This document shows, piece by piece, positions 10,601-21,034 of a stretch of DNA of 64,000 nucleotides (position 1 is its first letter; each line of letters starts with the position of its first letter). The position numbers and the translations under genes were made by a program. Location: assembly GCA_009746045.1 (NCBI GenBank), contig RPFO01000084.1, positions 2,033,316 to 2,097,315 of the forward strand. The letters are read 5' to 3'. The notes below the pieces were generated by a model that was not told the origin of the DNA, ran no database searches, and saw nothing but the letters and a program-made list of their open reading frames with translations. This DNA is from Mesostigma viride. Its lineage: Eukaryota; Streptophyta; Mesostigmatophyceae; Mesostigmatales; Mesostigmataceae.

Positions 10601-12566
10601 CGGCGAAGTCAGCCGCGTCGGTGTAGCCGCCCACCCACAATGTGCCCAGGATGCCCGCGGTGGACGCCGACGCGGAGCACTTGTCCTGCGCCGCTGCCCG
10701 CGCGAGCCGCGCTGGTGCCAAGCGATGGCAAATGATAGAGCAGAAGGGGAGGTTGGCAAGCATGTGGGGATGGTGGAGAGCAGTAGCGCAAGGGGCATGG
10801 CACTCTCATGCTGAGCCACTCTTGTGCTGATCAGGCAAAGGATGCGCAGGGGAGGCCATGGGATGGAGGTGGTCAGGGAGGGTAGGGCGGCATGATGCAT
10901 ACGGCTCACCATTGGTTGTCACAATCAGAAATCCTCAACATCTGTTGTCATTCCAACTACATGCACCATGTGCGGTCATCCCCCCACCAGCCAAACACAG
11001 CCATGGGGTCACCGTGAGGTAAACCAGATACCATCCACTGATCACCCAGGCACCATCAGTCGTCACATGCCACACGCACCGTAGAGATCGAACTGGTGGA
11101 GCGTGCTGCGTTGGGGGGCGCCACTTTGCTCGGCGGTGCCCGACATCCAAACGGCGGCGCCGTCGAGCGAGCACGTGAGGGATATTCCATTAGACGTCGT
11201 CGAGTTGCCCACGATGGACAGGCGGAGGAGCTCGCCTGGGAGAAGAGTGCGGCGGGGGACGAGAAGAAGGGGAAGGCTAATGAGAAACGGTCGCATATCA
11301 AAACGGGTTGAGAAAACGTTCGCATATCAAAGAAAGAACCAGTGCAGGCCAGAAATCTTGAGAATCCGGACTATGGCAGTTCGAGCCTGCTGCTAACTTA
11401 TCCACGTTTGTCGAGTCGTTCAGGATGATGGAAATGAATCGAGGTGGAAACGTGTACCTTGTATGCTAAAATTATGGCTGGCTAACGTTCAGAGCGAGAG
11501 CTAGACGGTTTAGCTAAAAACAAAAATCACGCATATGTTCGCATTCATGAGTTCCCGTGTGTGTGCGCGCGTGTCCTTGAGGGAGGAAAGGAGGGGGAAG
11601 GGGGAGATACTCAGGTATGGAGGCAGATATCGTGGAAGCAGATAATGGCTCGGACAGATAGGCAAAGCTTTATTTTTATGTATACATGAAGATTACTATT
11701 ACCATGCGCTCAAGCTCGCAACAGTCAAAGGCCTACGCAGGCAGGCCTTAAGTAACCCACTGAGTTGCAGCAGGTAGGTGTATAATGCATGCGCGACCAT
11801 GAGTTTTGGATCACACGTCAGCGCCAAGGCAAGAGTCTATAACCTCTTAGAAGTAGACAACATAAATCCTTGCTGGCGTCGCCATTCCTCACATCGTCCT
11901 ACCAGCACATGTATGTTCTGGTAGGCATGATGGGCAATTAGGTTAGGTGCAAAAGCCAAATCCAATGTACCACTATGTGCAGCATACCAACTTAGAAAAG
12001 CCAAACAAATACACCTCGGCAAGAAGAATACCAGGCCGCGCAATCGATAGACCCCCCTCACCCCCCCCTCCCTCCCTCCCTCCCTCCCTCCCCCCCCCCT
12101 CCCTCCCTCCCTCCCTCCCTCCCTCCCTCCCTCCCTCCCTCCTCCCTCCCTCCCTCCCTCCCTCCCTCCCTCCCTCCCTCCCTCCCTCCCTCCCTCCCTC
12201 CCTCCCTCCCTCCCTCCCTCCCTCCCTCCCTCCCTCCCTCCCTCCCTCCCTCCCTCCCTCCCTCCCTCCCTCCCTCCCTCCCTCCCTCCCTCCCTCCCTC
12301 CCTCCCTCCCTCCCTCCCTCCCTCACACTACCATAGCGAGTTGTTTTGCCAAGGATGTCCCTTGGGGAAAGTAACAAGTGTCCAGCCATCGATGCCATCC
12401 ACATGTTTGCTAAGCTCAAAGCCATCCATGCCAGCCACCCTGCCGAGTTGTTTCGCCATACTGTAGTTCCATCGCTATCCTGGTTTAATGGCATACCGCG
12501 TTGAGCTCCATACGCCATTGGAAAACATGCCAGCACGACCAACAGCGCGCAAAGTCGAGCGTTCAT
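337..12566 (-). CDS. Type I membrane protein with SBBP beta-propeller repeats, Ig-like domains and Q-rich tail (multi-exon)
   Basis: Exons that I can place, from the 5' end: 12497-12566, 11080-11235, 10514-10693, 9656-9850, 8593-8784, 7817-8005, 6432-6893, 5415-5687, 3994-4338, 2423-2920 and 337-1644. Every exon from 11235 to 3994 has a length divisible by three and enters and leaves in phase 1, which strongly supports the model. The product starts with a signal peptide, continues with SBBP-type repeats (pattern GG..D...AVD..G..WVVGST.S.DF, then D.F......G), two beta-sandwich domains ending in VDAAG, a transmembrane helix and a basic then glutamine-rich cytoplasmic tail. The minimum length is about 1290 residues. 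SBBP repeats are usually bacterial or secreted propeller blades, and here they would be extracellular. More exons may lie in the intron at 11236-12496. One linking exon is missing between 3994 and 2920, because the phase changes from 1 to 0 there. The ligand and role are unknown. Confidence 0.75.
2423..2920 (-). CDS. Transmembrane exon
   Basis: A 498-nt phase 0-0 exon bounded by CAG at the acceptor and GTAAGC at the donor. It encodes a hydrophobic helix (IVVMLIALTAALVVFIVLIA and on) followed by basic residues LKRPLPGLRARS, giving an outside-to-inside type I topology. The following juxtamembrane segment is charged (RQHIDERRERMKRAMKQEA) and ends in a His-rich stretch. A further exon must precede it to bring the frame from phase 1 to phase 0. 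A weak candidate lies near 3290-3390, where the minus strand reads MSGDEKVFISIRMHLLG. Confidence 0.65.
3003..3095. repeat. GT microsatellite in intron
   Basis: Alternating GT/GTGC repeats in the intron just upstream of the transmembrane exon. Confidence 0.8.
3994..5687 (-). CDS. Two Ig-like beta-sandwich domain exons
   Basis: Exons 5415-5687 (91 codons) and 3994-4338 (115 codons) each encode one domain with the same layout: a start of the type IESVSVSP or IASVQEFP, a central GxYxFxF/Y strand (GVYSFSYTLQATD, GSYVFNFTHNGSG) and a final LxLVDAAG. This is the look of bacterial-type Ig/cadherin-like repeats with a terminal D-A-A-G-N. The second exon ends in a perfect GTGAGT donor (GT at 3993-3992). 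Confidence 0.6.
6072..6160. repeat. Dispersed 85-bp repeat, intronic copy
   Basis: The segment starting AGTGAGACAACTATGCCTGG and running to the GAGAGGAAAG(G/A)CGCGAAG end recurs almost unchanged at 59099-59185 and 59697-59783. Here it lies in the intron between the exons at 5415-5687 and 6432-6893. It is non-coding and of unknown origin. Confidence 0.8.
6432..11235 (-). CDS. Beta-propeller repeat exons
   Basis: Six exons (11080-11235, 10514-10693, 9656-9850, 8593-8784, 7817-8005, 6432-6893) each carry one SBBP-like blade; the last carries two. Typical readable cores are LWVGGYTDAADF, VWAVGSTDSRDFG, AWVVGSTCSNNF, VWVVGSTSSNDFPQL and LFFAGFTESRDLMP, each followed by a D-x-F strand and a turn ending in Gly at the splice site. 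Exons of 156, 180, 195, 192, 189 and 462 nt are all symmetric 1-1 and could be gained or lost without changing the frame. Seven or eight blades would close a propeller. Confidence 0.75.
8006..8222. repeat. GTGT/GGGTAGGGT-type tandem repeat in intron
   Basis: Degenerate tandem repeats alternating (GT)n with TTGGGGTAGGGTC directly at the acceptor of the exon 7817-8005. The minus strand gives a long pyrimidine-free (AC)n tract ahead of the CAG. Confidence 0.75.
9478..9590. repeat. Interstitial telomere-like repeats, partly palindromic
   Basis: Several TTTAGGG-like units occur here (GGGTTTAGGGT, GTTTAGGGG, GTTTAGGGTTTGG), followed within about 20 bp by the inverse CCCTAAAACCCAAACCCTAAAC, so the block can fold back. 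TTTAGGG is the telomere unit of land plants and many green algae. The tract lies in an intron of the propeller gene. Confidence 0.7.
11236..12496. other. Large first intron, no further exon resolved
   Basis: This interval separates the signal peptide exon from the first clear propeller exon. It contains a CCCT microsatellite and a copy of a dispersed motif at 11330-11395. I could not place another blade exon with confidence, although the first blade seems to lack its N-terminal strand. Confidence 0.4.
12059..12325. repeat. (CCCT)n microsatellite
   Basis: About 265 bp of CCCT repeats with a few slips (a run of nine C near 12092 and a CCT unit near 12142). The long S/P-L and E-G-G reading frames across it are products of the repeat. 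Confidence 0.95.
12497..12566 (-). CDS. First exon: signal peptide
   Basis: From ATG at 12566 the exon encodes a short positively charged start, a hydrophobic core LCALLVVLACF and a plausible cleavage site near MAYGAQ. It ends with G followed by GTATGC, a phase-1 donor that matches the phase-1 acceptors of all the following propeller exons. That is why I join it to this gene, although the next confident exon is 1.26 kb away across a CCCT microsatellite. Confidence 0.55.
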
Positions 12567-12639
12567 TGTGATTGCTTTTAAGCCTGCAGGGAACATCGAC
12601 AGACATGGTGGAAGGCGCCATTTCCAGACGTCCCGACAC

Positions 12640-13383
12640 AATTGACCCCAAACAAAAGTAAATTAATACGCAGCTACAACATCAATGGATAGGTCCGCCA
12701 ATCAAGAAGAGACTGAGCAACTTGTCCAACAAATGTCGCTCCGGATGTGCCAAAATGTATTTCGCAATGTCCACCCCTTCCCCATCCCCCCAGCGCCATC
12801 ATCCAACTAGCAGGAAACGTGCGTCACCTTAGTGGTCAGAGGCTCAAACTAGTCGCCTAGGGAGATGCGATGCTTCTGTTGACATGCAGTCCATCTGCGT
12901 TAACGGCCCCAGAAGATTGCGTGCGGTATTGCAGTTTATCCCTGGTATTGAGATCCCCCAGCGTAAGTAATGTGCAAATAGAATCCACCATCTGTAATGT
13001 GCCTTAACAGCTACAATTTACACGATTGCGTAGAGGAGAAGAAAAAGGGCACTGTGTTGAAAAGTTATGCGAAATCATCAGTGTGATTTTAAGCGTGGCT
13101 ACATTAAAGAGATGGGTTTTTACTGCTCGTGATCGAACGTGCACAAACGTTCTATGCGCGGAATGCCGGACATTCTCGAGGCCACGTGGCAAATGAAAGT
13201 GCCATCGCAAGTTGCGCGCTGCCAGAGTGGCGTTCATTCAGCATGGGGGTTTTGGAAATCACACCCGCAGTTTGGCACCCGGTGACGGGTGACGGGTAAC
13301 GCGTGACTACGGTACGCGTCGATAACTACGGGTTAAAGGTACGAACGAGACGGTGTGCGCCGATTAACACGGGTAAAGTTTGC
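12640..13383. other. Intergenic, no gene seen
   Basis: There is no convincing coding sequence on either strand. A short GGTGACGGGT(A/G)ACG direct repeat is visible near 13279-13305. Confidence 0.5.
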
Positions 13384-13570
13384 ATCCATGGGTTTCCTTG
13401 CTTGCTTTTCATGCATCACCACATGACATCAAGTTTATTACAATAAGTGTGCTAGCATCAAAGGTGGAACATCACTGACTAGTCAACCGGCTGGCCCTTA
13501 GGCCACCCGTATGATAGGGAAACCACACTGCAGCACAAGGCTGGCCCCCTCCGGCCATGCCCTTGTACCC
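13384..13570 (-). repeat. Split direct repeat A, outer copy
   Basis: 187 bp starting ATCCATGGGTTTCCTTGC and ending GCCCTTGTACCC. It is repeated at 13860-14046 with one visible substitution (CCGGCTGG against CCGGCAGG). Confidence 0.9.
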
Positions 13571-13604
13571 CCAAAAAACAGCATTGCCAGGGTGGGTGGG
13601 TGGG

Positions 13605-13860
13605 AGGCAAAAAACTGCTTCCCGCAAACGGGGAAGCCACCCTTTAGCAGAATCCACCAGGGCTGCCTACGTAGTTGGCCGACCGAAAAGCGGTGCCGCG
13701 CCTTCATTTCTAAGGCGCCGCGCCAACTTCAGTATCGCACTAGTAGCAGCCCGTGTACCTGCCAGCGTACACTTTGTTGGACTACAACAAGACTGTTGTA
13801 CAGCAACGCATTCCCAGCTCGCTCAGATTCCACAGATAAATTGAGCAAGAGCTCAGCAAA
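13605..13860 (-). repeat. Split direct repeat B, internal copy
   Basis: 256 bp from AGGCAAAAAACTGCTTCCC to GAGCTCAGCAAA. It matches 18619-18871 except for a short indel (TACGTAGTTGG against TACGTTGG) and a few substitutions. Thirty-four bp separate it from the outer A copy, and it abuts the inner A copy directly. Confidence 0.9.
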
Positions 13861-14046
13861 TCCATGGGTTTCCTTGCTTGCTTTTCATGCATCACCACAT
13901 GACATCAAGTTTATTACAATAAGTGTGCTAGCATCAAAGGTGGAACATCACTGACTAGTCAACCGGCAGGCCCTTAGGCCACCCGTATGATAGGGAAACC
14001 ACACTGCAGCACAAGGCTGGCCCCCTCCGGCCATGCCCTTGTACCC
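13860..14046 (-). repeat. Split direct repeat A, inner copy
   Basis: The second copy of the 187-bp A repeat. It lies immediately downstream (in element orientation) of the recombinase region and its 3' untranslated stretch (14047-14270). Confidence 0.9.
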
Positions 14047-14270
14047 GCACCTCCTACATGGCTATCAGCCGCATGAAAATAAAGAGCACCACAGGACGCT
14101 GAGGTGCAACAGCGCCACGACAATGGGGCTATGGGGTACTATGTCCCAGCTTTGGGTCACCCACAAGCCAGTTAAACCAATTCCCCCCTAACTTGCCACA
14201 CAAGGACAAGTTATTTTATAGCCAAACCCGATGAGAAAGAAGAATAAAACCGGAAGCCGGCGAGACCAAG

Positions 14271-15225
14271 TCACAGCCGCCCAGCAAAGTGCTGCCGCCA
14301 ATGCACGGGGTCCCAGCGAGCAACCAGCCCCCACAAAGAGGCGGGAATGGACTGGTTCAACAACGCGCGGTGGAGCCCGACATAGTGGGCAACGGACCGG
14401 TCAGAGCGCCAACGGCCCCAAAGCTGGATTTCCCCCGCCGAAACACCCCGCACGGCATCATGCGTGGCCCCGCCATGCCGCAGGCTATGGAAAGTGAACA
14501 TGCGAGCGATACCCATGTGTGCCATGCAGCACGGCGTCCCACTCACGGAGCGCTGCTGTATAGCCGAGCCCGCCAAAGACAAGTGCAGCTGCCGCCCGCC
14601 CCGCAACCAAGCGCCCAAGCAACCCCAAAGAAATATCCTCGCGCACAATGACATGCTGAGTATGTAGTAGACCCTTGCGCGGTCTTGGGGTCGCGGAGCA
14701 GAAGGGCCCCGTGACCAAGGTCAGAGGGGCCGAGCCGTGGGTCCCCAGGTAGCGCCACATCACCGACACGCAGCCCCAGAGCCTCACTAATGCGCAAATA
14801 CTGCTGGAAGGCGATGATAAGCAAGGCCCCCAACCGTGCATGGCCCCGGGACAGAAGCAAAACGGCAGTAAAATAACAAAGGCTCCACGGCATGGGGGAC
14901 GGGCTGACGGGCGGTACCAAGCGACCCCACCCAGCAAGCATCCGATCAGCCCGCTTCCACTGGCCAACAATGTCAGGATAATACAACTGGAGACCCGACT
15001 TGGCGTACGTTGACACAGGGTGCGGCCCCGGCCATCACAACTGTTGTACACCGCGGAGATCCACTCGCAGAAAAGGGTCTCCGCGTCTGCCAGGTCAACA
15101 TAGCCAGACGGGGCCCAGGCAATGTAGGTCAGCACCGCGTGCTTGTAGCGGGGAAGGGTAGACACCGGGTTAACCGCCGCCTCCAGCAGCCGCATTTCCC
15201 CTGCCGTACGTGGGCGGCCGCCAGA
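14271..15225 (-). pseudogene. Tyrosine recombinase domain of the YR retrotransposon (frameshifted)
   Basis: This should cut and rejoin DNA during integration of a circular cDNA. The N-terminal SAM-like part (AGEMRLLEAAVNPVSTLPRY) continues in the pol frame. The Arg box, QQYLRISEALGLRVGDV (near 14775-14800), is in a second frame (14543-15016). The HSLRHGGAT box, GRWRSDRSVAHYV and the presumed nucleophilic Tyr (near 14380-14490) are in a third frame (14271-14654). The catalytic R, H-x-x-R and Y are all visible, but two frame changes separate them, so this copy cannot make a complete enzyme unless the sequence has errors. Confidence 0.75.
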
Positions 15226-17118
15226 TGGGCCCGGGTTGGGGTGGACATCCCCGCAGCGAGTAAGGTCGGGAACCCATCCTTGCCGCCGACTAGCGCTATC
15301 GGCCGGGTTGTAGTGCGTAGAGACCCACACCCAATGCGACTGCGTGTCAGCTGCCAAGGACAGGGCACAGTAACGGCGGACCAACTGGTTAAGCCGGTAA
15401 GAGGAGGACCGCCCGCGGACAAACGCCCCTAGCACAGCACTTGAGTCAACCAGGCGAATGCAACGGGTCCCACGCACGGCACGGGAACGGCACGACCATT
15501 CCAGACCCTGGGTGGCCGCGATCGCCTCCTTCACGTTGATATGCTTGGCCTTGCCCCGCCAGCGGTAGGACACCGCCGTCCGCCAACGCCCCACGGCCAG
15601 CAAGCGGTAGTCTGCCTCCTCCAGCCGCTCCACGCTCCAGTCAGCATCCGTGGGGAGGGCCGTTGTCTGCCACCCACGAGCCTCCCGACAGGCTGCAAGG
15701 CGCGCACACGTAGCGGAAGGCAGGTCCTGGTACACCACACCCGCCCCCGAGCTACTCGCATCCGTCGCAACCACCTGCTGGGAGAGGGGGCGAGCCCGCA
15801 TGGCCCGCATGAAAGGTGCCAGACACACCGCGGCCTCCAACTCGGCCCGAACTTGCCGGGGCAACACCCACCGGCGCCGCAGGGAGGACTGCTCCATGAG
15901 GGCAATCAGCCGGTAAGTCTCTGACCACACCGATAGCAGAGGGCGGCAAAGGAGCTGCATCCACACCCACTTGCCAACAACAGAGCTCAGCTCGCGGTAA
16001 AAGACAAACCCACGCGCCAGAATCCGCTCCGTGTCTGCGATGACCTTGGATACACGCTCCGGCACAGGCGTGACGGTCCCGTCCCGCTGGTGTATCACCC
16101 CAACCGCGTGCACACTCTTTTGATCCGCGGTCGCCCGAACCACTTTGCTGACCTTCTGCCGCAAGCCGGCCGCCTCATAGGCGGCTGCAACACGGTCCAA
16201 CTGCTCGTTGACCCCGGCCACCGTCGTACAGTGGGTGAAGTGGAGGTCATCTAGAGTAACCGCGTGCATCCCCTCCGCATCCTGGAACGGCTCAGCCCAG
16301 GCCGGGGACGCAGCAGGGGCATCAGGGTTGACCTCAAGCCTGAGCTCTGCGGTGTACCCCAGTGGCCCGGGCTCAGCAACAAGCCGTAGGGCAGACATGT
16401 CAATGCTCAGCCCCCTGCGGGGGTCAAGCGCACCAGACCGATATAGTACTGACAGGTGAACGCACTGCGCAACCGCGACCGCCAGCTTATTGCCCATCGG
16501 CCAGCACAGCATCCACGGCCAGACCTTGCGCCGCGGCCCAGCTAGCCCCACGAGATCCGACCACACGGGCAACCACGCACAGTATTGCCGGAGCCAGTCC
16601 GGGAGGCGCAACCGATTGTAGTAGGAGTCCAAATCGGATACCCCACCGAAGATTGGCTCACCAGGCCGGACCGCCAGCTCCGCAAGGACACCAAGGGGTG
16701 GCAGGAAAGTGGGCGGCGCATCCACGAGGGATAAATTACTAGGTCGGCAGTCCACGATCAGCCGCAGCTGCCCATCCGGCTTGCCCACCCCGAAAGTACC
16801 GTTGATGGCTTTTGGCTCCTCCTCAAAATAGCCGCCAAGGATTCCCCTCTCAGTGCAAACCTGGCAAACCCTGGCGTACTCGTCCATGCTGCACCCCCTG
16901 CTCACCCGAAAAGACCGCTGCACAACCCGATCCACCGGCGCCAACAAACGCACCATCTTCTTCTCATCATTCAATATCGCCCCCCATGATGGGGGCAACA
17001 GTGCCAGAACATCCACCTGGCCCCCCTCCCCCGGGCCGGGCAACGCCAGGCGGGCGGCCTCAAGCCGCTCGTAGGGGGCCCCATCCATGTACTCCCCCCC
17101 GTCCACCGCCGGTCGCAC
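15010..17118 (-). CDS. Pol: reverse transcriptase and RNase H of the YR retrotransposon
   Basis: From ATG at 17118, RT motifs follow in order: GTFGVGKPDGQLRLIVDCR, LPPLGVLAEL, SDLDSYYNRLRLP, WPMGNKLAVAVAQ, and the catalytic box VTLDDLHF (LDD in place of YxDD). RNase H residues follow in VVATDASSSGAGVVY, HINVKEAIAA, RLVDSSAVLG and HYNPADSASR. CGDVHPNPGP, a 2A-like motif, lies at 15226-15255 (residues about 622-631). After it the frame enters the start of the recombinase and stays open to 14485, where the reading no longer resembles a recombinase. The ORF begins about 280 bp after the gag stop. Confidence 0.85.
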
Positions 17119-17400
17119 TGCCGCAACGGGGTCACCCCCCGGCGGTCAAATGACCGGCACGCCTCATAGATCCCACTAAGGGCCGCCTGCTGAAGTGGCC
17201 CTGGCGCACGGGCCACCCCCTCGGGCGGGTCGCGCCCCCCCCCCCTATCCAGTTCAAGCCCTCGACCGCACGACAAACAAGAGCGTTCACACGAACCGCC
17301 CTCGCTATCCTGCCGCGCCGGCGGCCAGACCGTACCCCCTTCTGCCCAATGAAGCGCGAAAGAGGGGCCGGACAGGGTAGTGGGAGGAGGCACCTCTCCC

Positions 17401-18542
17401 TCACTTCTTTTCCTGGGAGGCGGTCGGGCCCTTGCCCTTGCCCGAGTCCTGCATCTGGCGTTGCAGCTTGGCCATGCGCAGGCCCCGCTGAACCGCAGGG
17501 TCCGCCAGAGTGGGGCCGCTCTCCTGGAACGGCAGCAACGTCCCCGCCAGGCCGCCCCAGCCCCCACCCTCCTGCTCGACCACTTGGCACGCCAGTATGA
17601 TCTTGGCCAGGAACTCGGGAAAAGCCAGCCGTAGGATCAGCCGGTTCCCCGGCCAGCCCAGCTCCTTCGCCATGCTGTCGAGGACACCCGCCATCTGCAA
17701 CATGAGCTTGCGGCGCTCCCCACTCGGGTCCTTGGCTGGGGTGAGAGCCAGGTATCCTTTGACGGCCCCGTTGGAGACGTCGCCCGCATACTCCAGCATC
17801 CTCTCCAAGGAGAAGTCCTGGACATTTTGGAGGGACACCGCTACTGTCTCCCCCGTCAGAGTCACGGGCGTGGTACGTAAAGCTACCGTTGCCACCCCGC
17901 TCCCTCCCCCGCCCAAGCCATTCCCACCGGTGCCATGAGCCTGCCCTCCGACGGTGTAAGACCCGCGCTTGGCCTCCAGGAGCACCTCTCGCATGGTGAC
18001 GATGAGCTCGCGCATGTCGCCTCCATCTAGCCGGGTACCATCCACCGGTCCTTCCTTTCCACCTGCCGGTCCCACAGGCCCCACACCAAGGCCCACCACC
18101 CTCCCCACCTCCGCGTCCAGGGCGTCCACGTCCCCCTCCGCCGCCCCGGAAGTTTGGGCGGCGGCCGCCCCCTCTTCCCGCCCGCCCTGCCTCGCCCCGT
18201 CGCCAGAACCGCCCGCCTCCGCTGTCCCTGGGGGGGAACACTCCCACTTGGATGCACCAGGCCTGCTGCTACTTCCTCCCTGTCGTAACATTCCCTCAGA
18301 TTCTCCGCTATAGCTAGCGCAAGATCCTCGTCGGGCTCCCTGTCGATCACAAAACCCCGCTCCTTTAATGCCGTTTCGCAGTTGGTCGCCCTGGCTTTGG
18401 TAAGTAGGGCGATCTGCTCGACCCACTGCTCTCCAAGAAGTTCCTTGGCAGCTACGGCTACTTGTTTTGGTGTCGATCCAATCGGTGCCTTGCGTTTTAG
18501 ATCCTGCAGCCATGATTTGTACGGCGCTGACAATGAGGTCAT
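17401..18542 (-). pseudogene. Gag-like ORF1 of the YR retrotransposon (frameshifted)
   Basis: The likely start is ATG at 18542 (MTSLSAPYKSWLQDLKRKAP). This frame is open to about 18240, where the coherent sequence moves to another frame and runs to the stop at 17401. The C-terminal half has a helical, charged look (MRELIVTMREVLLEAKRG, FSLERMLEYAGDVS, KLMLQMAGVLDSMAKELGW) and a basic end (RMAKLQRQMQDSGKGKG). Its position upstream of RT suggests a nucleic-acid-binding structural protein. No zinc knuckle was seen. Confidence 0.6.
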
Positions 18543-18618
18543 GGTTTACCAGCCGTCCTGCGTGGCCAACAACAAACTCCCCTGCGTGGCCAGCGCCCCG
18601 TGGTGCGTCTATGGAGTC

Positions 18619-18871
18619 AGGCAAAAAACTGCTTCCCGCAAACGGGGAAGCCACCCTTTAGCAGAATCCACCAGGGCTGCCTACGTTGGCCGACCGAAAA
18701 GCGGTGCCGCGCCTTCATTTCTAAGGCGCCGCGCCAACTTCAGTATCGCACTAGTAGCAGCCCGTGTATCTGCCAGCGTACACTTTGTTGGACTACAACA
18801 AGACTGTTGTACGGCAACGCATTCCCAGCTCGCTCAGATTCCACAGATAAATTGAGCAAGAGCTCAGCAAA
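18619..18871 (-). repeat. Split direct repeat B, terminal copy
   Basis: 253 bp that match 13605-13860 and form the 5' terminus of the element in its own orientation. It is followed at once by unrelated sequence GACGCGGCGGC. Confidence 0.9.
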
Positions 18872-18948
18872 GACGCGGCGGCAAGGTGACCAGTCCCCGG
18901 CCCTCGGCCACTACAGCTCCTCTGCTGCTCATGTCATGCGGCGTGCGA

Positions 18949-19869
<921 letters not shown>

Positions 19870-20069
19870 AAAATAAAATTTAAAAAAAACTAAGAGGGAA
19901 AAGAGGGAACGCATACACACATACACGAAGCTAGGGGCTGAAAGAAAAAGTAAGAAGTGTACATTACAAAGAGAGAAAGAAAAAGACAGAAAGAAAAAAG
20001 AAAAGAAAGTGTAAATATTAATAATAACTGGCTGTCCGCGACACTTCCGGAGCTAGTGTCATAGTATAG

Positions 20070-20196
20070 AGGGGGGGGGGGGGTTAGACCCCCCTCTCCC
20101 CCCCCCCTCCCTCATACACCATGTACCCCCAAAACTGGGGGGGGCGGGGGGTAAAGGGTTGAACCCCCCCCCCGCCCCTTCCCCCCCCCCCAGAAA

Positions 20197-20227
<31 letters not shown>

Positions 20228-20279
20228 AATGGGGATGCAGGCCCCCCCCCCCCCTGAAAAAGAGGGGGGGGGGGGGGGT
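20070..20279. repeat. Poly-G / poly-C homopolymer block
   Basis: Alternating long runs of G and C, including about 29 consecutive G near 20199-20227. The run lengths are likely unreliable in the assembly. No coding meaning. Confidence 0.8.
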
Positions 20280-20357
20280 CGCCAGCCAAATTCTTTATTT
20301 TGGCTAAGGGAGCGGGTCCAAGAACACATCCGTCGCACCCATTCTCCTAGCCCTGGC

Positions 20358-20817
20358 TAACATGATGGTAGGATGTAAACTACACCTGCGGCCCCCAGCG
20401 GCTTGGCGTCAGCCAGGGCGACACATTCTGACCTGGCCTGGCCCCAAGGGCATTCCCAAAAGGGTATAGGGAAACATGTCACGAACTACATCCAGATGTT
20501 GCTGGACGACCTAGTGGTCCCAGCCCAGTTTGAACACCGCATCCACTCTCTCTCCCTTCTTTGGACAGCCATGCAGAACAAGACGCGGTGGCAGCAGATT
20601 GTCAAGGCTCACACGCCAGCCCCTGTGGGCAAGCCACCTCCCCCCAAGAGGCGGCGGCGTGTTGATGAGTAGGGTAGTTAGGATTTTTCTAGACTAGATA
20701 GCTTAGAGTTAGGTTAGTTCGATTACGCGGCTCCTTCCACTCCACCCATCCATCAAGGAATATGTGCTACATGATCTACCAACGGAGGCATGTTATAATT
20801 TAATTTAATTTAATTTA
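20358..20817 (+). pseudogene. LINE ORF2 3' end with hairpin and TTTAA tail
   Basis: The + strand encodes the last 80 or so residues of a LINE ORF2 (VVPAQFEHRIHSLSLLWTAM, KTRWQQIVKAHTPAPVGK) ending RRRRVDE and TAG at 20670-20672. About 140 bp later are CCAACGGAGGCATG and a (TTTAA)n tail. The same arrangement occurs in inverse orientation at 25044-25417. The 5' part is missing, as expected for target-primed reverse transcription. Confidence 0.6.
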
Positions 20818-20995
20818 CACCTGCTCTTGGTGCACCAAGGGCACCTGCACCACCGTGATCTATCAGAGCCCAGCCCAACTAAGGGGGGCCCGTCATGGGG
20901 TGGAAGATCAGCATGGCTATACAGAAGCTAGGACGTGGCGTCTCAGCAGAGAGTAGCTCTCTGCGTAGGCACAGCATAACTAAATGAATAAAGCT
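20815..20995 (+). repeat. Fragment of SINE-like/foldback family
   Basis: ACACCTGCTC..GGTGCACCAAGGGCACCTGCACCACC through CTCTCTGCGTAGGCACAGCATAACTAAAT is shared with 58785-58975 and 59382-59573, and in diverged form with 25560-25680. Confidence 0.75.
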
Positions 20996-21034
20996 AGGCA
21001 TCATCTGCCTCCTTGCGCACCATCTGCCTCCATA

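Larger units (their letters stand above)
13384..18871 (-). mobile_element. YR retrotransposon with split direct repeats (DIRS/PAT/Ngaro/Kangaroo type)
   Basis: The element reads right to left: B repeat (18619-18871), gag-like ORF, RT-RNase H, tyrosine recombinase, then A (13860-14046), B (13605-13860) and A (13384-13570). This B-ORFs-A-B-A order is the split direct repeat arrangement of PAT, Ngaro and Kangaroo-like tyrosine-recombinase retrotransposons, which integrate without LTRs or a DDE integrase. The repeat copies differ by only a few substitutions and one 3-4 bp indel, so the insertion is young. The gag and YR reading frames are broken by indels. No methyltransferase domain of the DIRS-1 kind was recognised. 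Confidence 0.85.

Noticed and set aside
13004-13237. Minus-strand 77-codon ORF
   Set aside because: No motif, no splice context and ordinary length for chance in this region.
20059-20338. Pro/Gly-rich minus-strand ORFs
   Set aside because: Homopolymer C/G tract, probably with uncertain run lengths.
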